Source of the DNA: Acidimicrobiia bacterium
Lineage (GTDB): Bacteria > Actinomycetota > Acidimicrobiia > Spongiisociales > UBA11373
Length of the DNA: 39,627 nucleotides
Assembly: GCA_040902765.1 (NCBI GenBank)
Contig: JBBDWO010000006.1
Coordinates: 1-39,627, forward strand
Direction: 5' to 3'
The translations under genes were made by a program, and so were the position numbers. Positions within the stretch are counted from its first letter, which is position 1, and each line of letters begins with the position of its first letter. The notes below the pieces were generated by a model. It had not been told where the DNA came from, made no database searches, and saw only the letters and a program-made list of their open reading frames with translations. Below are positions 1 to 7,834 of this stretch, piece after piece.

Positions 1-108
1 GAGGGGGGAGGGTGCACACTACGTGGGCCTCGCGACGCGTCTGGCCTCGCCCTCCGTCAGCGGCCTTCGGCCGCTGCCACCTCCCCCTGCGGGGGAGGGG
101 AGTCAGAA
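1..108. repeat. Terminal GC-rich hairpin repeat, copy A (partial)
   Basis: This stretch matches the three repeat copies at the far end of the window: the shared core includes CTACGTGGG, GCGACGCGTCTGGCCT, CGGCCTTCGGCCG and CCTCCCC...GGGGAGG. It is probably cut by the window start. It contains a hairpin with arms 58-65 and 69-76 around TTC; here the stem is 8 bp, longer than in the other copies, because the flanking bases CAG/CTG also pair. A second hairpin lies at 80-98. I see no protein in it; open frames crossing it look like translated repeat. Confidence 0.85.
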
Positions 109-199
109 CGGGCTGGCCCCTCTCCGCGCGCTGTCCAAGTACCAAGTACCAAATACGGTTGCCCGCCCGGGCCAGGGGTGGGATACGCTGCTCGGCGTA

Positions 200-1123
200 A
201 TGCAGCGCGTCATCGAACGGATCCTCAACCTGCTCGCCTACCTGCTCACGGTGGGGCGCCCGGTCACCGCTGACGAGATCCGCAACACGGTTGCCGGGTA
301 CGACCAGGACACCGACGCAGCCTTCCATCGCACCTTCGAGCGGGACAAGGACCTGCTCCGGCGCCTCGGGGTCCCGTTACGGCTCGACTTCACCGACCGG
401 TGGGAGGTGGAGGAGGGGTATGTGGTCTCTCCGCAGGAGTACGCCATGCCCGACCCCGGCCTCACCGACGAGGAGCGGGTGGCGCTCACCATCGCCCTGC
501 GCATGGTGCGTCTCGGGGGAGAGGCTCCCGGAGAGGCGGGCCTCTTCAAGCTCGGGGGACTCGGGTCGGGGGGCGCCGACGGACCGTTCGCCGCCCACCT
601 GGACGCCACACCAGATCTACCGGTCGTCTTCACCGCCGTCGTGGAACGCCGCCTGCTGTCCTTCGACTACCGGGACACCGCCCGGTCGGTGCGACCCCTG
701 GGCCTCGTCCACCGAAACGGCCACTGGTACCTGATCGCCGACCTCGCCGACGGCGGCCGACGGGCCTTCCGAGTCGACCGCATGGCCCGCGTCGAGGTGG
801 GTGAGCGGCCCGGTGCATTCGAGCGGCCAAAGGGGTTTAGAGCCGGAGACGCCGTCGCCGACGCCCCCTGGGAGGCCGGTGCGGACGACCTCAGGGTCTC
901 GATCGCCTTCGATCCGTCGGTCGCCTGGTGGGCCCGGCGGCAGCTCACCGGCAGCGCCGAGGTCACCGAGGCAGACGACGGCGGTATCCAGGTCTCCCTC
1001 CCGGTTCGGTCGCGATCGGCCCTCTTCAGCTGGCTCATCGGTTTCGACGATCACGCCGAAATCCTCGAGCCGTCCGAGGTGATCGACGCCTTCGTGGCCC
1101 ACGTCAGCGGTGCTTCGACATGA
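200..1123 (+). CDS. pafB: PafB-like WYL-domain transcriptional regulator
   Basis: First half of the PafBC regulator, which in mycobacteria activates the LexA-independent DNA-damage response. The 307-residue product has an N-terminal winged-helix region (about residues 1-70), a WYL domain with the signature at W176-Y177-L178 and a downstream FRVDRM stretch at 190-195, then a C-terminal WCX-like extension. The open frame continues upstream to base 23, but that part is translated repeat, so I place the start at ATG 200, where the helix-turn-helix homology begins. Its stop overlaps the pafC start as ATGA. In other actinobacteria pafA, the Pup ligase gene, lies upstream; here that would be beyond the window edge. 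Confidence 0.9.
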   Translation: MQRVIERILNLLAYLLTVGRPVTADEIRNTVAGYDQDTDAAFHRTFERDKDLLRRLGVPLRLDFTDRWEVEEGYVVSPQEYAMPDPGLTDEERVALTIALRMVRLGGEAPGEAGLFKLGGLGSGGADGPFAAHLDATPDLPVVFTAVVERRLLSFDYRDTARSVRPLGLVHRNGHWYLIADLADGGRRAFRVDRMARVEVGERPGAFERPKGFRAGDAVADAPWEAGADDLRVSIAFDPSVAWWARRQLTGSAEVTEADDGGIQVSLPVRSRSALFSWLIGFDDHAEILEPSEVIDAFVAHVSGAST

Positions 1124-2064
1124 GTAGCGAACGCACCGTGGCTCGCCTGTCGCGGCTGCTGGCGATGATCCCGTGGGTGATCGCCAACCCCGGGCGGCCC
1201 CCCGAGGAGGTGCAGCAGCGGTTCGGTTACGGCAGTCAGGCCGAGCTGGTCAAGGACCTCGAGATCCTGTTCCTGTGCGGCCTGCCCGGATACGGACCCG
1301 ACCAGCTGATGGACATGTACATCGACGACGACGAGGTCTCGATCGAGATGGCCGAATACTTCGCGGCCCCGCTGCGGCTCACCGCGGCCGAGGCCCTGGT
1401 ACTGCTCGCCGCCGGCAGCGCCGTGCTGTCGTCCGGAATGGGGTCATCGGATGCGTTGGAGCGGGCCGTCGCCAAGCTGCGCGCCGTCATCGCACCATCG
1501 GAGATCTTCGACGTCGGGCTCGATCCGTCGCCCGGAGTCACCGCCGTCCTCGAGGGAGCGGTTCGGGATCACCGCGTCGTGCGGATCACTCACGCCTCGA
1601 TGGCGTCGCATGCCACGACCGAACGCGAGATCGAACCGTGGGGTGTCTTCACCACCCTGGGGAGCTGGTACGTGGTCGCCCACTGTCGCCGCGCCGGCGA
1701 TCGCCGGGTCTTTCGCGTCGACCGGATACGAGAGGCGGAAGTGCTCGACGAGGAGTTCGAGCCGCCGTCGGATCCCCCCGACGAGTCGGTGACCTACCGA
1801 CCGGGTCCCGACGACTCCACGACCCGCATCCGACTGGAGCCTCAAGCCTCGTGGGTAGTGGACTACTACCCGGTGGACGTGGTCGATCGGGGCGCCGACG
1901 GTACGACCGTCATCGACTTCGCCGCGCCGGATCCGATGGTGACGGCGCGGCTCCTGCTGCGTCTGGGCACCGACGCCACGCTGCTGGCGGGGGATGAAGC
2001 CGCAGGATCCCTCAGCGCACTGCGCCAGGCGGTCCTGGATCGCTATGGACGACCCTCCGCCTGA
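1120..2064 (+). CDS. pafC: PafC-like WYL-domain transcriptional regulator
   Basis: Second half of the PafBC pair, 314 residues, starting at the ATG that overlaps the pafB stop. It has an N-terminal helix-turn-helix region (about residues 1-75), a WYL-type core with W183-Y184-V185, and FRVDRIRE at 198-205, followed by a WCX-like C-terminal domain. In mycobacteria PafB and PafC act together with RNA polymerase at DNA-damage genes, and the WYL domains are thought to sense single-stranded DNA; that function is inferred here from family and gene order. The overlap with pafB implies translational coupling and equal dosage. Confidence 0.9.
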   Translation: MSSERTVARLSRLLAMIPWVIANPGRPPEEVQQRFGYGSQAELVKDLEILFLCGLPGYGPDQLMDMYIDDDEVSIEMAEYFAAPLRLTAAEALVLLAAGSAVLSSGMGSSDALERAVAKLRAVIAPSEIFDVGLDPSPGVTAVLEGAVRDHRVVRITHASMASHATTEREIEPWGVFTTLGSWYVVAHCRRAGDRRVFRVDRIREAEVLDEEFEPPSDPPDESVTYRPGPDDSTTRIRLEPQASWVVDYYPVDVVDRGADGTTVIDFAAPDPMVTARLLLRLGTDATLLAGDEAAGSLSALRQAVLDRYGRPSA

Positions 2065-2172
2065 CGCGGGGCGAATGACCCTGAGGTGACTATGCGTCAA
2101 ATGGTCATACAGGGCCCGTCGGGCGAGCCGATATGTCCTAGTAAGGGACAGCCACACACACCGGAGACCCTG

Positions 2173-2463
2173 ATGACCATGATCCGAACGACCTGCACCA
2201 CCTGCGGTGAAGTCGAACTGATCCCCGGCGAGCTGACACTCCAGCTCACGGCGCTCGACGGTGCTGGCACCTACTCCTTCTCCTGCCCGGCGTGCGGATT
2301 CGATCAGCGGCGTCCTGCCAACCATCGGGTCATCAGCATCCTGCTCGCAACCGGAGTCGACTACGAGGTGATCGAAGACAAGTCGCGGATCACCGAGACC
2401 GAAATCCGCAGGTTCTCTGCGGCCCTCGATGCAGAGGACTGGGCGGAGCACCTCCAGATCTGA
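2173..2463 (+). CDS. Small zinc-ribbon protein, unknown function
   Basis: A 96-residue protein with two CxxC pairs, CTTC near residue 8 and CPAC near residue 38, spaced as in a zinc ribbon, followed by a helical acidic C-terminus. I chose ATG 2173 because GGAGA at 2163-2167 sits 5 bases before it; an ATG two codons later (2179) is the alternative, and the frame is open further upstream without a good start. It lies between pafC and tatA, about 110 bases after pafC. The A of its TGA stop is the first base of a 93-bp nested palindrome. I do not recognise a named family; a role in binding nucleic acid or RNA polymerase would be a guess. Confidence 0.75.
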   Translation: MTMIRTTCTTCGEVELIPGELTLQLTALDGAGTYSFSCPACGFDQRRPANHRVISILLATGVDYEVIEDKSRITETEIRRFSAALDAEDWAEHLQI

Positions 2464-2555
2464 GATCGCGCGCAAATAGGCTCGCCCCGGGATGAGGTCT
2501 CTGCTTGCCACAAGCAGAGACCTCATTGGACCCGCGACCTATTTGCGCGCGATCT
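2463..2555 (+). repeat. 93-bp nested palindrome, copy 1
   Basis: Two perfect inverted repeats sit inside each other. Outer arms are 2463-2480 and 2538-2555 (18 bp); inner arms are 2492-2507 and 2511-2526 (16 bp) around a 3-base loop CCA. The two spacers are 11 bases each. The inner tip reads GCTTG-CCA-CAAGC. The same 93-bp design, with 21 of 24 matching bases across one junction, occurs in reverse orientation at 10974-11066. As RNA it would form a long hairpin with a symmetric internal loop; as DNA, a cruciform. No U-tract follows, so it is not a standard intrinsic terminator. Confidence 0.9.
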
Positions 2556-2560
2556 GAGCC

Positions 2561-2581
2561 CCGGCCGGGTCACCCGGCTGG
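2561..2581. repeat. 21-bp palindrome upstream of tatA
   Basis: Arms CCGGCCGGGT (2561-2570) and ACCCGGCTGG (2572-2581) pair with one mismatch around a single central base. It ends 8 bases before the proposed tatA -10 box, so it covers the -35 region and could be an operator site. The single-base centre makes a DNA-binding role more likely than an RNA hairpin. Confidence 0.5.
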
Positions 2582-2588
2582 CACTGCC

Positions 2589-2594
2589 TACCAT
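2589..2594 (+). promoter_or_regulatory. Candidate -10 box for leaderless tatA
   Basis: TACCAT fits the actinobacterial TANNNT -10 pattern and ends 6 bases before the tatA ATG, so transcription would begin at or next to the start codon. No convincing -35 or ribosome binding site is visible. Confidence 0.5.
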
Positions 2595-2600
2595 TCCAGC

Positions 2601-2846
2601 ATGGGCGGGGTCAGTGCATCCGAGTTCCTCCTCATCACCCTGGTGATCCTCGTGGTCTTCGGCCCGCGTCGCCTACCGATGCTGGCGCGCAAACTGGGGC
2701 GTCTGCTTCGCGAGCTGCGCGGCTATGCCTCCGAACTCCGCGCCGGCATCGAGGCAGAGATCGACGCCACCGAGCCCGACACGGAACTCGGCCGCGCCCG
2801 ACGCCAGGACGCCGGACCGCCGCCTCCCGGGGAGCCCCCGGCATGA
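2601..2846 (+). CDS. tatA: Sec-independent translocase TatA/TatB family subunit
   Basis: An 81-residue protein with an N-terminal membrane helix (about residues 7-20), then the family FGPRRLP hinge and an amphipathic helix rich in Arg and Leu, and a charged Pro-rich tail. This is the TatA/TatB layout; it would multimerise to form the export pore for folded twin-arginine substrates. The frame is open further upstream, but the membrane helix begins just after ATG 2601, and a -10-like TACCAT precedes it. The tatC start overlaps its stop. TatA versus TatB cannot be decided from sequence this short, so the symbol is provisional. Confidence 0.85.
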   Translation: MGGVSASEFLLITLVILVVFGPRRLPMLARKLGRLLRELRGYASELRAGIEAEIDATEPDTELGRARRQDAGPPPPGEPPA

Positions 2847-3556
2847 CCGATGGTCGTCGCGGCCCCCTCATCGGGCACCTGGAGGAACTGCGCACCCGGA
2901 TCATCAAGGCCGCCATCGCCGTCGTGGTTGGGACCATCGTCGCCTTCGTCTTCCGGCGTCAGATCTTCGACCTGATCATCGCCCCCTACGCCGAGGCGTC
3001 GGGCAACGACGACCTCGTCTTCTTCAAGCCCACCGAGGCCTTCGCCCTCTACATGCGCCTCGGGCTGTTCGGCGGGGTCATCATCGCCAGCCCGGTGATC
3101 CTGTTCCAGCTGTGGCGGTTCGTAGCCCCGGCCCTGTCCCGTCGCGAGCGACGAGCCGTCATCCCAGTCGTCGGGGTGCTGACACTGCTCTTCGTCGGCG
3201 GGATCGCCTTTGGCTACTGGATCCTGGAGTACGGACTCGAATTCCTCCTCGGGTTCGGGGGCGACCAGCTGACCCCGGTCATCGGCGGCAACGAGTACGT
3301 CTCGTTCGCCGTCCAGTTCCTCCTCGTCTTCGGACTCGCCTTCGAGTTCCCCGTGTTCCTCTACCTGGCTGCGCTCATGGGTGCGCTCACCTGGCAGCGG
3401 CTCGCCCGGGCGAGGAGGGGAGCGCTGGTGACGATCCTCGTGGTCAGTGCCGTGGTGACGCCGGGGGACGTCTTCACCATGCTGGCGATGGCTGTGCCGG
3501 TGTACGCCATGTACGAGATCACCATCCTGCTCATACGGCTCACCATCCGACGGTGA
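2843..3556 (+). CDS. tatC: Sec-independent protein translocase TatC
   Basis: A 237-residue polytopic membrane protein, the twin-arginine signal receptor. The N-terminus carries the conserved HLEELR stretch (about residues 12-17), and FKPTEAF lies in the first periplasmic loop, as in TatC. Six hydrophobic segments follow in the usual pattern. It starts at the ATG overlapping the tatA stop, and its own stop overlaps the GTG of the helicase gene. With tatA it gives a minimal Tat system, assuming no separate tatB elsewhere. Confidence 0.95.
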   Translation: MTDGRRGPLIGHLEELRTRIIKAAIAVVVGTIVAFVFRRQIFDLIIAPYAEASGNDDLVFFKPTEAFALYMRLGLFGGVIIASPVILFQLWRFVAPALSRRERRAVIPVVGVLTLLFVGGIAFGYWILEYGLEFLLGFGGDQLTPVIGGNEYVSFAVQFLLVFGLAFEFPVFLYLAALMGALTWQRLARARRGALVTILVVSAVVTPGDVFTMLAMAVPVYAMYEITILLIRLTIRR

Positions 3557-6045
3557 ACGCCTCCGCGTATCTGGACGGGCTGGCCTTCCCCGCTGACGAC
3601 TTCCAGCGGCGCGCGGCGCGTGCCATCGACGAGGGAGCCACCGTGGTGGTCAGTACCCCGACCGGCTCAGGGAAGACCGTGGTCGCCGAGGCGGCGATTG
3701 CCCGCACCATCGGCCTCGGACGACGGGCCATCTATACGACGCCGATCAAGGCCCTGTCCAATCAGAAGTTCGGCGACTTCCGACGGGCGCACGGGAACGA
3801 CGCCGTCGGCCTCCTCACCGGTGACAACACCATCAACCCGGGCGCATCCATCGTGGTGATGACCACCGAGGTGCTGCGCAACATGATGTACGCCGACAGT
3901 GCCGACCTGCGCGCCGTCGGGGTCGTCGTCCTCGACGAGGTGCACTACCTGCAAGACCGGCAACGCGGCGCCGTCTGGGAGGAGATCATCATCCACCTCG
4001 ACCCGGCGATCCCGCTGGTGTGCCTTTCGGCCACCGTCGCCAACGCCCTGGAGTTCGCCGACTGGATCGGTGAACGGCGGGGACGGACCGAACTGATCGC
4101 CTCCGACGAGCGACCGGTGCCCCTCGAATCGCTCTACCTGGTACGCGACACCTGGGACCGGAGCCAACTGCGACTCCACCCGCTCTTTCACGGTTCCCGC
4201 CCCAATGAACGGCTGGCGCGCACCCTGCGCAGCGGAGGGGGAAGGCGCTACGCCGCGCCGCGACGCTTCGAGACCGCCGAACTCCTGCGCAGGACCGGGC
4301 TGCTTCCGGCGATCTACTTCATCTTCTCGCGCGCCGGGTGCGACGCCGCCGTCGATGCCGTCGTCGAGCGAGGCCTTTCCCTCGCCGGACCATCCGACCG
4401 CTCCCGCATCCGTGAGCTCGCCTCCCAACGGTTGGCCCATCTGAGTCCCTCCGACCTCGCCGTGATCGGCCACGACCGCTGGCTCCGGGGATTGACCTCC
4501 GGTGTCGCTGCCCATCACGCCGGGTTGGTGCCGGCGATGAAGGAGACGGTCGAAGAACTGTTTGCCGCCGGTCTGGTGCGACTCGTCTTCGCCACCGAGA
4601 CCCTGGCGCTGGGGATCAACATGCCGGCCCGATCGGTGGTCCTGGAGTCGCTCTCCAAGTTCACCGGAGAGGGGCACGAGCTCCTCCAACCGGGGGACTA
4701 CACCCAGCTCACCGGCCGGGCGGGCCGAAGGGGCATCGACACCGAGGGCACCGCGGTGGTCCTCCATTCGCCTTACGTCGAGTTGGACCGCGCCGTGGCC
4801 ATCGCCGCCAGGGGCAGCCATCCTCTCCGCTCCAGCTTCCGGCCGACCTACAACATGGCGGTCAACCTCATCGCCCGCTACGACCGCCCCACCGCCGAGG
4901 CGCTCCTCGATGCCTCGTTCGCCCGGTACAGCGAGACGCGTCGGAGCCGCGAGGCCCGCGATCGGCTCGGCGCCGACGAGGAGAGGCTCACCGAACTCCG
5001 TGCCCGAGCCGAGCGGGCCGGAGACGATGTGTGGAACGACGCCCGGCAGCCCGCCCCGAGCCCTGCAACGGCCGTGGCGGCGCTGACCCGGTCGCTCGCT
5101 CCCGGCGACGTGCTGGAAGGCGTCAGCCGCTCTGCCCCCGAGGCTCGCCACGCAGTGGTGGCGAGGGCCTGGGGCTCCCATCCCCGGCTGGTCACCGTCG
5201 ACGAGTCCGGTGCCATGCACCGCCTGGCGACGACCCGGCTGCCGATATCCGTGTCGGTACTCGGTCGCATCGACCTCCCGACACCACGACGGACCCGCGA
5301 CCCCGGCTTTCGCAAGCAGGTCACCGACACGCTGCGGGCGTTCGAGCCGGTACCCGGCGAGCGTCGCTCGGTCGAGCAGGCCACCCCCGACACCGACGAT
5401 GCCGCCGCCCTCGACGCGGCGAGGCGCGCCCTTCGCCTCGAGGCCCGCATGGAACGCGACCGCCTCGCCCTCGAGACCTCCGGGGGCGGGCTGGTGCGAC
5501 GCCTCGATGCGCTCGTCACGGTGCTCGGCGAACACGGGTACACCAGCGGCTGGAGCCTGACCGACAAGGGGCAGCGGCTCCGCCGCCTGTACAACGAACT
5601 CGATCTGGTCCTGTCCGAAGCCCTCGACGCCGGGCTGTTCCTCGACCTCGACGGGCCGTCGATGGCTGCCGTCGCCTCCGCATTCACCTACGAGGCTCGG
5701 CGCGAGACGCCCGCTTCCGAGTGGCCGCGTGGCCTCGTCACCGTCGGAGACCGCCTCGAGGAGGCGTGGACGGCCATCTCTGCCCGGGAGCGCGCGCTCG
5801 GGATCCCACCCTCCAGAGCGCCCGATCCAGGGTTCGCCGAGCCGATCAGTAGCTGGGCCTCGGGGGCGCTCCTCGGCGATGTCATCGGCACCGAGATCTC
5901 GGTCGGTGACTTCGTACGCAACTGTCGCCAGCTCATCGACCTCCTGCGTCAGGTCGTCGACGGAGGCCATACCGGTGCACCCGCCGCCAGGGCCGCCATC
6001 GATGCAATCGACCGTGGTGTCGTGGCTGCGGTGGGCATCCTGTGA
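3553..6045 (+). CDS. helY: HelY/Mtr4-like DEVH-box superfamily 2 helicase
   Basis: An 830-residue ATP-dependent helicase related to mycobacterial HelY and the eukaryotic exosome helicase Mtr4/Ski2. Visible motifs are Walker A TPTGSGKT at 35-42, DEVH at 128-131, motif III LSAT near residue 158, and motif VI QLTGRAGRRG at 385-394; the C-terminal third resembles the DSHCT region. It probably unwinds structured RNA, by family inference. An open frame extends far upstream through tatC, but helicase homology starts right after GTG 3553, which overlaps the tatC stop as GTGA. The tatC-helY adjacency is the mycobacterial order. Confidence 0.92.
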   Translation: MNASAYLDGLAFPADDFQRRAARAIDEGATVVVSTPTGSGKTVVAEAAIARTIGLGRRAIYTTPIKALSNQKFGDFRRAHGNDAVGLLTGDNTINPGASIVVMTTEVLRNMMYADSADLRAVGVVVLDEVHYLQDRQRGAVWEEIIIHLDPAIPLVCLSATVANALEFADWIGERRGRTELIASDERPVPLESLYLVRDTWDRSQLRLHPLFHGSRPNERLARTLRSGGGRRYAAPRRFETAELLRRTGLLPAIYFIFSRAGCDAAVDAVVERGLSLAGPSDRSRIRELASQRLAHLSPSDLAVIGHDRWLRGLTSGVAAHHAGLVPAMKETVEELFAAGLVRLVFATETLALGINMPARSVVLESLSKFTGEGHELLQPGDYTQLTGRAGRRGIDTEGTAVVLHSPYVELDRAVAIAARGSHPLRSSFRPTYNMAVNLIARYDRPTAEALLDASFARYSETRRSREARDRLGADEERLTELRARAERAGDDVWNDARQPAPSPATAVAALTRSLAPGDVLEGVSRSAPEARHAVVARAWGSHPRLVTVDESGAMHRLATTRLPISVSVLGRIDLPTPRRTRDPGFRKQVTDTLRAFEPVPGERRSVEQATPDTDDAAALDAARRALRLEARMERDRLALETSGGGLVRRLDALVTVLGEHGYTSGWSLTDKGQRLRRLYNELDLVLSEALDAGLFLDLDGPSMAAVASAFTYEARRETPASEWPRGLVTVGDRLEEAWTAISARERALGIPPSRAPDPGFAEPISSWASGALLGDVIGTEISVGDFVRNCRQLIDLLRQVVDGGHTGAPAARAAIDAIDRGVVAAVGIL

Positions 6046-6803
6046 GGCCGCTGCTCCTCGCCGTTGGAACGGATCCTCCATCGTCCAGCCGGATCGACGC
6101 GGCGCGCGTCACCCGCTCGTCACTACCCGCTGCGGCCCGGAGCGCTCTGGAGGCCGGGTGTCTTCGCATCGGGATCCTCGGCTCCGATGCGGACGCCGCG
6201 GTGGTCGGCGCGGAGGCCCAGCGCCTCGGAACCCAGGTGGAGATCGCCATCGGCCCGGACGGCGACCTCGCCCGCGTGTTCGGCCTCGGACCGGGCAGCT
6301 CGGTCGCCGACCGGCTCGTGCACGGAACCCGCTATCCGATCGACCTTGGGATCGTCGAGGGCGCATGGGGGATGAGCGTCTTCCTCAACGACGTGGGCTT
6401 TGGGGTGGCGAGCACCCGTCCCGGCCGGCTGCGGTGGTTCGCCGCCGGCCGCGGCCGAGCAGTGGTCACCGGTCGCCGTCGTGTGGAAAAGTATCGGGCC
6501 AGCGGCGTCCTGGTCACGAACGGGCAGTTCTGGCACGGCCTGGCCGTTTCGCCGAAGGCCAGTCTCGTCGACGAGCGGCTCGAGTACCAGGTGATAGCCG
6601 TGCCCCGCCGTCGGGCAGCTACCGCCCTCGCCGCGATGCGCCTCGGCCTCCACGGATCCTCCCACGGCCTGCAGCGGGGTCGTGCCGACGTGATCGAGGT
6701 CCAGGTGGCACCCGAGTGGGCCGTTGCCGCCGATCGTTGCCGGATCGGGCGGGGGAGCGCGACGGTCCGGGCCGTGCCGGGGGTCGTCTCGCTGCTCATC
6801 TGA
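6042..6803 (+). CDS. Diverged diacylglycerol/lipid-kinase-like protein
   Basis: A 253-residue protein starting at GTG overlapping the helicase stop. Its C-terminal half resembles the beta-sandwich domain of the DAGK/YegS lipid kinases: FLNDVGFGVAS (about residues 112-122), then VLVTNGQFWHG, then a late W followed by a positively charged stretch. The N-terminal ATP site is degraded: where the family has GGDGT, this has GPDGD, and the domain is shorter than usual. It may be a lipid-binding protein or an unusual kinase, so I do not assign enzyme activity. Operon position after helY is conserved only as far as I can guess. Confidence 0.6.
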   Translation: MRPLLLAVGTDPPSSSRIDAARVTRSSLPAAARSALEAGCLRIGILGSDADAAVVGAEAQRLGTQVEIAIGPDGDLARVFGLGPGSSVADRLVHGTRYPIDLGIVEGAWGMSVFLNDVGFGVASTRPGRLRWFAAGRGRAVVTGRRRVEKYRASGVLVTNGQFWHGLAVSPKASLVDERLEYQVIAVPRRRAATALAAMRLGLHGSSHGLQRGRADVIEVQVAPEWAVAADRCRIGRGSATVRAVPGVVSLLI

Positions 6804-6854
6804 GCGCTCCGCGGCACGCCTTCGACGACGCGGCCCGAACCGAAACCCCTCGGA

Positions 6855-6860
6855 TATACT
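6855..6860 (+). promoter_or_regulatory. Candidate -10 box for the DUF4193 gene
   Basis: TATACT is a good -10 match in an otherwise GC-rich 90-base gap. It would start transcription near 6867 and leave a leader of about 27 bases that includes the purine-rich GGAAGG before ATG 6894. I see no clear -35. Confidence 0.4.
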
Positions 6861-6893
6861 CCGGCCCGCCCTCGCCCCCCTGGAAGGCTCCTC

Positions 6894-7337
6894 ATGGTTC
6901 CCAAGGAAGATCTCGACACCGAAGAAGAGTGGAAGGACGACGACGTCGCGTCCGATGGTGACGCCTCCGAGCCCGACGACGTCGACCCCGACGAGCTCGA
7001 CGACGAGGACTTGGAGATTGACGCGATCGACCTCGCTGTCGCCGACTCCCCGGACACCGACGACTCCGACGAGGTGGAGGACGACGAAGAGGATGACGAG
7101 GCGCTCGATGAGCTCGAGGCCGAGGAGCTCGACATGCTCACCGACGACGAGGCCGCCGAGAGCCTGCCGATCGACGAGGTCGCCGAGATCCGGAAGCTAC
7201 GCCGGGAAGCGATCGAGCTGGACTCGCTCGCAGAGTCCATCGGTGAGGACGAGTTCGTGTGCAACAACTGCTTCCTCGTGAAGCGGAGCAGCCAGTTGGC
7301 CGACAAGCGAAAGAGGCTCTGCTCCGACTGCGTCTGA
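6894..7337 (+). CDS. DUF4193 family acidic zinc-ribbon protein
   Basis: A 147-residue protein whose first 110 residues are almost entirely Asp, Glu, Ala and Ser, followed by a zinc ribbon with C123, C126, C143 and C146. This acidic-tail-plus-ribbon arrangement, with CFLVKRSSQLA, matches the actinobacterial DUF4193 family, whose role is unknown. ATG 6894 is preceded by GGAAGG. The repetitive GAC/GAG codons leave the opposite strand open for almost 500 codons as a Ser-rich product, which is not a gene. DNA mimicry or polymerase contact is a possible role for so acidic a protein, but this is speculation. Confidence 0.85.
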   Translation: MVPKEDLDTEEEWKDDDVASDGDASEPDDVDPDELDDEDLEIDAIDLAVADSPDTDDSDEVEDDEEDDEALDELEAEELDMLTDDEAAESLPIDEVAEIRKLRREAIELDSLAESIGEDEFVCNNCFLVKRSSQLADKRKRLCSDCV

Positions 7338-7347
7338 GTAAGCGGGG

Positions 7348-7353
7348 TAACTT
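7348..7353 (+). promoter_or_regulatory. Candidate -10 box for leaderless acetyltransferase gene
   Basis: TAACTT lies 7 bases before GTG 7361. This favours GTG 7361 over TTG 7352 as the start, since the TTG overlaps the box. Confidence 0.45.
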
Positions 7354-7360
7354 GTCGGTC

Positions 7361-7834
7361 GTGCAGGCTCGAGTCGTCCCAGCGGACACCACCCACGTCA
7401 CCGACCTCGTCCGCCTCTATCGGGGCCTCGAAGCCGAATTGACCGCCCTCAAGCCGATGTGGCGCCTCGGCGACGGCCTCCCCGAGCCGGTCGAGGTGTC
7501 GCTGGCTGAAATCGTCGAGGACGAAGGCTGGCTGTCGTACGTGGCTGAGATCGACGACCTCGTCGTGGGGTTCCTGTTGGCTCGCGACGAGGAACTTCTC
7601 CCACAAGCCGAAGGCCGCCGGGTGGGCTCGGTGCGGTTCATTTACACCGATGCCGAGGTACGGGAGGTCGGAGTGGGCGAAGCGATGATCCGTCGCTATC
7701 TCAACGACGCTCGGAGCCGGGGGATCGCCCTCTTCGACGCCCATGTGTCGCCCGGCCACCGCCTGTCCAAGAACTTCTTCGAGGCGCACGGGTTCAAAGC
7801 GCGATCCATCGTCATGCATCGGGACGAGTCGTGA
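7361..7834 (+). CDS. GNAT family N-acetyltransferase
   Basis: A 157-residue protein with the GNAT fold: an N-terminal strand and helix, YVAEIDDLVVGFLLA as the central strands, VGSVRFIYTDAEVREVGVG ahead of a degenerate acetyl-CoA binding loop, and a C-terminal FFEAHGFKARS typical of the family end. The substrate is unknown. Start choice: GTG 7361, 7 bases after a TANNNT box; TTG 7352 is the alternative, behind GGGG at 7344-7347. Its stop overlaps the GTG of the peptidase gene, so the two are probably cotranscribed. It begins 24 bases after the DUF4193 stop. Confidence 0.8.
   Translation: MQARVVPADTTHVTDLVRLYRGLEAELTALKPMWRLGDGLPEPVEVSLAEIVEDEGWLSYVAEIDDLVVGFLLARDEELLPQAEGRRVGSVRFIYTDAEVREVGVGEAMIRRYLNDARSRGIALFDAHVSPGHRLSKNFFEAHGFKARSIVMHRDES

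Noticed and set aside
3667-6081. An 800-codon open frame on the minus strand opposite the helicase
   Set aside because: It mirrors the codon bias of helY, has no recognisable domain and overlaps a gene with all helicase motifs.
6332-7819. A long Ser-rich minus-strand frame
   Set aside because: The serine runs are the complement of GAC/GAG codons in the acidic DUF4193 gene; the product has no fold signature.
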